IMG/VR virus record: IMGVR_UViG_3300042261_001186
Coordinates: 62,001 to 126,000 of that record
Reading direction: 5' to 3' (one strand)
Origin: a virus
DNA: 64,000 nucleotides
Part shown: positions 61,260 through 64,000 of the stretch, in pieces
Layout of the letters: each line of letters starts with the position of its first letter
How positions within the stretch are numbered: position 1 is the stretch's first letter
Program-made: the position numbers and the translations under genes
The notes under the pieces: generated by a model
What the model saw: the letters and a program-made list of their open reading frames with translations, nothing else
Told to the model about the DNA's origin: nothing
Databases searched by the model: none

Positions 61260-61838
61260 ATGAGCCCGCACGAACACGAGATATATGACAGATTAAAACA
61301 TATTGTTGAGTTATATAGGAAAAAAGGTCTTTCTTCAATAGAAATAAGACAGCATTTTTTAAAACCAAAAAATTTCAATGGTAAGTTAATACATAATATG
61401 AGGGATTTAAAACATATTTATGATGAACAACATTACCCTTTAGATTTTGAGACAACCGTTTATAATTGTTTATTTTATAGAGTATTGATGGATAGGATAT
61501 ATTATGAGAAAGACAATCCACAAGCTCAAGATGAATCTGTTGTTAAGAATTTTAGAGATTATTTGAATGAATCAAACAAGAAACTGATAAAGGAAGCAAA
61601 GAAAATGAATATGGATGATTTAGAAAAAATGAGGATGGATAACATCTCTACAAGGCAATTAACATCAATAATTGCAAATTATGAATTTAAGGCATCTAAG
61701 GCAGATGCTAAAACAGCCAAGAATTACAAAGAGATGGCTAAAGTTTATAAAGAAGAATTGGAAAAAAGACAAGGGGAATTACATAAAAAAATGATGTCTA
61801 AAATAGATAGTGAGGGACGATGGATAAAATCGCCTTGA
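61260..61838 (+). CDS. Unknown protein with a head peptide in mid-chain
   Basis: 192 residues. Residues 1-92 form a helical domain (EHEIYDRLKHIVELYRKKGL; F-N-G-K-L-I-H-N-M-R-D-L). Then V-V-K-N-F-R-D-Y-L-N-E|S-N-K-K near 95-108, an exact head-peptide pattern inside the chain, followed by helices (MDDLEKMRMDNISTRQLTSI; KASKADAKTAKNYKEMAKVY). Either an in-line cut site or a fusion of two genes. No family recognised. Confidence 0.7.
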   Translation: MSPHEHEIYDRLKHIVELYRKKGLSSIEIRQHFLKPKNFNGKLIHNMRDLKHIYDEQHYPLDFETTVYNCLFYRVLMDRIYYEKDNPQAQDESVVKNFRDYLNESNKKLIKEAKKMNMDDLEKMRMDNISTRQLTSIIANYEFKASKADAKTAKNYKEMAKVYKEELEKRQGELHKKMMSKIDSEGRWIKSP

Positions 61839-61859
61839 AGGTCATTGAAAACAATGATT

Positions 61860-61892
61860 AAAGAGATCAGAAAACTAGTTTTTTGATCTTTT
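61860..61892. terminator. Terminator
   Basis: AGATCA and TGATCT enclose AAAACTAGTTTT, itself able to fold, followed by T6. It closes the 61260 gene and possibly the convergent 61897 gene. Confidence 0.65.
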
Positions 61893-61896
61893 TTAT

Positions 61897-62166
61897 TTAT
61901 ATCTCAAATTTTTCAAATAAATCTTTAACAGGTGGGAGTACAGTGAATATCTTCATTAATAAATCTTCTAAATGTTCATATTCATATATTGTTGTAATAT
62001 TTAATAATTCTGTAAGTTTTTCATCTGTGGTTAAAACGTATTTAGATTTTGAATTGAACCAGAATATCATTTGATATATTTTATCATCTATGTTAAGTGA
62101 TAATAACACTGCAACTCCGTTTTTAACTTTACCAATGTAGTCGACTATAGATATACTAACTTCCAT
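61897..62166 (-). CDS. Unknown 89-residue protein
   Basis: From ATG at 62166: MEVSISIVDYIGKVKNGVAV, strands (L-L-S-L-N-I-D-D-K-I-Y-Q-M-I-F-W-F), helix (LEDLLMKIFTVLPPVKDL). This start is preferred over one 24 codons upstream because the extra segment is Phe/Tyr/Lys-rich and overlaps the promoter region shared with 62221. No family recognised. Confidence 0.6.
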   Translation of the reverse strand: MEVSISIVDYIGKVKNGVAVLLSLNIDDKIYQMIFWFNSKSKYVLTTDEKLTELLNITTIYEYEHLEDLLMKIFTVLPPVKDLFEKFEI

Positions 62167-62220
62167 ATTTAAACAAGTAATTTTTAATATATATAGAAAA
62201 TAAAATGTTCGTTTTTTACA

Positions 62221-62562
62221 ATGATTAATAAATTCCATATGTTTGAAAATAAAAGAAGAGACATAGATCCTTATGATGAAGAAATTTGGGATGATGTAGA
62301 TTATGAGATGATGTTTGTAAAGTTCCTAATTCAAAATAAATTGGTGAATAAATATGTACCAAATTTATTGACATCTAAATTAGTCAAAGTAGAGACAGTA
62401 AAAGAATTTATGGATCAATTCCCACCAGAAAGATGGGTAAGAAACGCTTTTCGTTGGACAGACACTTCTCAAGATTTTATGTTTTGGAATAATATAGATA
62501 TAATGTGGAATCAAATATTGGTCAATCACAATTATGATTTTGAAGAACATGCATATGAATAA
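62221..62562 (+). CDS. Head-peptide protein with DPYDEEIW motif
   Basis: 113 residues: MINKFHMFENKRRDIDPYDE, then E-I-W-D-D, so head-peptide-like start and DP motif adjoin. The rest is helical with several Trp (R-W-V-R-N-A-F-R-W, F-W-N-N-I-D-I-M-W). It lies just before the baseplate-like gene. Function unknown. Confidence 0.7.
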   Translation: MINKFHMFENKRRDIDPYDEEIWDDVDYEMMFVKFLIQNKLVNKYVPNLLTSKLVKVETVKEFMDQFPPERWVRNAFRWTDTSQDFMFWNNIDIMWNQILVNHNYDFEEHAYE

Positions 62563-62579
62563 TAAAATAATATAATTAT

Positions 62580-62948
62580 ATGGTACTAGATTTTAAAGAT
62601 TTATACATAAAATATGATGGGCACCCTAGGTTTCATTCTGAAAGAATAGTTGAGGATGATGTCTTAGAAGTTATTGTCCAGAAATTGGAAATGGTTCTTT
62701 TTACTATGAAAGGAGATTTATATGGTGGACAAAATTTAGGTACTAATTTAGAATATTATTTATGGGAAACCAAATTACCAGTTGGTGATATTAAAAATGT
62801 AGTTGTAGAACAAATAGATAATTATATACCTGAACTTAATGAAATAGGGTATGATTTTACAGTTAATTTGTATGAAGGAACTTATAGAGATATATTATAT
62901 TTGAATTTTGTTATTAAAGGTTATAATTTCGAAATGTTATTAAAATAA
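62580..62948 (+). CDS. gp25-like baseplate wedge protein
   Basis: 122 residues with the pattern of T4 gp25/phage lysozyme-like wedge proteins: N-terminal helix V-I-V-Q-K-L-E-M-V-L-F-T, then M-K-G-D-L-Y-G-G-Q-N-L-G-T-N-L-E-Y-Y-L (the xxxKGxxxxxPxxGxxL block), V-V-V-E-Q-I-D-N-Y-I-P-E-L and a strand pair D-F-T-V-N-L ... L-Y-L-N-F-V-I-K-G. The family sheathes the tail tube/baseplate junction and is not a lysozyme. Recognised by eye; W-acidic neighbours are not adjacent here. Confidence 0.6.
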   Translation: MVLDFKDLYIKYDGHPRFHSERIVEDDVLEVIVQKLEMVLFTMKGDLYGGQNLGTNLEYYLWETKLPVGDIKNVVVEQIDNYIPELNEIGYDFTVNLYEGTYRDILYLNFVIKGYNFEMLLK

Positions 62949-62959
62949 TTTAATATATA
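62949..62959 (+). promoter_or_regulatory. Late-type promoter box
   Basis: TTTAATATATA, exactly 5 bases before the ATG at 62965; it overlaps the end of the gp25-like gene region. Confidence 0.55.
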
Positions 62960-62964
62960 TCTTT

Positions 62965-63405
62965 ATGAATAATTTAAAATCTAGAGATCAATATATAGTT
63001 GAGATGCAAATAATAAGGAAAGAAGTTCAAAAAGAACCTGAAGAAAATTTCACTCAAAAAGAAAAAAGAACCTTGGAAAATTGTGAGGGTATGAATTTTG
63101 ATGTCATACATAGAAATAAAGCAGTTTTCCAATATGGTAAATATAAAATTTCTATTTATAAAAGAAAAGTAGATGATTTTTTCTATAGAGTTAGGAATAC
63201 ATCTAATGCATTCAACAAAGTCATGATGGAAGGTATTGGTAAAGACCTTAATACTTGTCTTTTTGATATAGATAGTTATATGTTCGATCTTATTAAAGAA
63301 GATAAAGCCAGAGCTAAAGAAGCTGCTGAACAAGCTAAATTAGATAAATTAAACCCACCTCAAGTCTTTGGTGGTAAATCATTTGGTGGAAAATTTAATT
63401 ATTGA
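62965..63405 (+). CDS. Head-peptide-like protein
   Basis: 146 residues: MNNLKSRDQYIVEMQII (the V-E|M pair is a weak cut site), charged helix (RKEVQKEPEENFTQKEKRTL), strand pair (A-V-F-Q-Y-G-K-Y-K-I-S-I-Y-K-R), helix, and a Gly/Phe/Lys end (V-F-G-G-K-S-F-G-G-K-F-N-Y). No family recognised. The start is fixed by the late box. Confidence 0.65.
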   Translation: MNNLKSRDQYIVEMQIIRKEVQKEPEENFTQKEKRTLENCEGMNFDVIHRNKAVFQYGKYKISIYKRKVDDFFYRVRNTSNAFNKVMMEGIGKDLNTCLFDIDSYMFDLIKEDKARAKEAAEQAKLDKLNPPQVFGGKSFGGKFNY

Positions 63406-63482
63406 AAATAATATACCTTATGATGTTTTAAAAGATTCTTGACTTAGGAGTAGAACTTTTTTTAAATTAAATATTTTTATAT

Positions 63483-64000
63483 ATGAAATTAGAAGATTTT
63501 ATAAAAATAGTGGAACCATACTCTATGACTAGTAGAGATAGGATAAGAGAATTGTTTTTTTCTTTAGAATACATCAGAATAAATGACATAAAAGGGGACT
63601 TAGTTGAATGTGGTGTTTGGAAAGGTGGAAATATATTGGGTATATTGGAATATTTGGAATTTTATAAAATGTATAATTTTAATGTATGGTTATATGATAC
63701 ATTCAAAGGAATGACAGAACCAGAAGGAGTTGATGTTGATTTTCAAGGAGTCAAAGCTGATGAATGGAAAGAAACCTGTTATTCATCTTTAGAAGAGGTT
63801 AAAGGAAACCTATCTAAATCATATTTCAAATCAGAAAATATTAAATATGTTGTTGGAGATGTTGAATATACACTGGATGTAAAAGAAAATTTACCAGAAA
63901 AAATATCATTGTTGAGATTAGATACAGATTGGTATAAATCCACAAAGAAAGAATTAGAAGTGTTATATCCTTTTCTGAATAAAAATGGAATATTGATAGT
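63483..64000 (+). CDS. TylF/MycF-type methyltransferase (partial)
   Basis: 172 residues are seen before the right edge. G-D-L-V-E-C-G-V-W-K-G-G-N is the SAM-binding start, W-L-Y-D-T-F-K-G-M-T follows as the next strand/acidic residue, then L-R-L-D-T-D-W-Y-K-S-T and a G-I-L-I-V strand at the cut. This is the macrocin O-methyltransferase (TylF) family, which methylates sugars; the two Asp near D-T-D are the usual metal ligands. With the GT2 gene it hints at glycan decoration. The C-terminal end is outside the window. Confidence 0.8.
   Translation, partial: MKLEDFIKIVEPYSMTSRDRIRELFFSLEYIRINDIKGDLVECGVWKGGNILGILEYLEFYKMYNFNVWLYDTFKGMTEPEGVDVDFQGVKADEWKETCYSSLEEVKGNLSKSYFKSENIKYVVGDVEYTLDVKENLPEKISLLRLDTDWYKSTKKELEVLYPFLNKNGILI

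Noticed and set aside
62580-62948. Lysozyme function for the gp25-like gene
   Set aside because: The family name 'gp25-like lysozyme' is historical; no catalytic Glu/Asp pair of lysozymes is visible and the baseplate role is the better supported one.

Overview
The window looks like part of the genome of a large T4-like tailed phage that infects a member of the Bacteroidetes, probably a flavobacterium. The T4-like signs are a gp55-like late sigma factor (205-579), a gp25-like baseplate protein (62580-62948), the C-terminal half of a gp43-like family B DNA polymerase (58429-60114), and many short proteins that begin with a head-packaging peptide like those of T4 internal proteins. The Bacteroidetes signs are promoters of the TTTG-N19/20-TAnnTTTG type, host-like genes such as AtpZ, and adhesins built of Ig-like repeats. 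The DNA is very AT-rich, genes are packed on both strands, and TAA, TGA and TAG all act as stops (standard code).

Layout. 1-3.6 kb: regulators and small genes. 3.6-7.9 kb: four tandem paralogues of an unnamed 'SCMR' family, with two more members at 19.9 and 60.2 kb. 8-12.2 kb: tail-fibre or adhesin genes. 12.3-16.4 kb: amidase lysin and a DinG/XPD-type helicase. 17-20.8 kb: glycosyltransferase, two small Cys-rich proteins and a W-x-x-G repeat protein. 20.8-24.7 kb: unknown genes, an HD hydrolase and YqeY. 24.9-25.7 kb: an RNA cluster with a tmRNA. 25.7-29.7 kb: short 'IEW-tail' genes and a C5 DNA methyltransferase. 29.7-35.7 kb: multi-module polyproteins. 35.8-36.05 kb: a second structured RNA. 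36.7-48.8 kb: a long operon-like array of about 35 small genes, including AtpZ, an HDxxED hydrolase, an SGNH hydrolase and a phosphoesterase, ending in a GC-richer island with a Vsr-like nuclease. 48.8-50.4 kb: DUF1289 and DHFR genes. 50.5-55.2 kb: paralogous head-peptide genes. 55.2-64 kb: LURP-one-like, radical SAM, lipoprotein, polymerase, gp25-like and TylF-like genes.

The striking feature is a shared short peptide. More than 40 copies of Asp-Pro-[Tyr/Phe/Leu]-x-Glu-Glu-x-Trp occur in about 30 reading frames, at the N-terminus, in loops, between modules of polyproteins, or at the C-terminus. A related tail, [K/D]-E-[D/N]-I-E-W-x-stop, closes about 20 others, and its DNA also carries the ribosome-binding site and start codon of the next gene, giving an almost invariant 10-base overlap. 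Together with roughly 38 head-targeting-like peptides ending in [L/I/F]-N-E-[G/S/A], this suggests a large, modular, duplicating repertoire of proteins packed into the virion and possibly cut by the prohead protease. That reading is inference. The sequence itself shows only the motifs, their positions and the overlaps.

Regulation seems two-layered. A phage-type element TTTAATATATA sits exactly 5 bases before the ATG of ten genes, fitting a gp55-type -10-only promoter with almost leaderless messages. Host-type TAnnTTTG promoters precede the RNA genes and a few small operons. Several genes are broken by in-frame stops or homopolymer frameshifts, which could be real decay or residual sequence errors.
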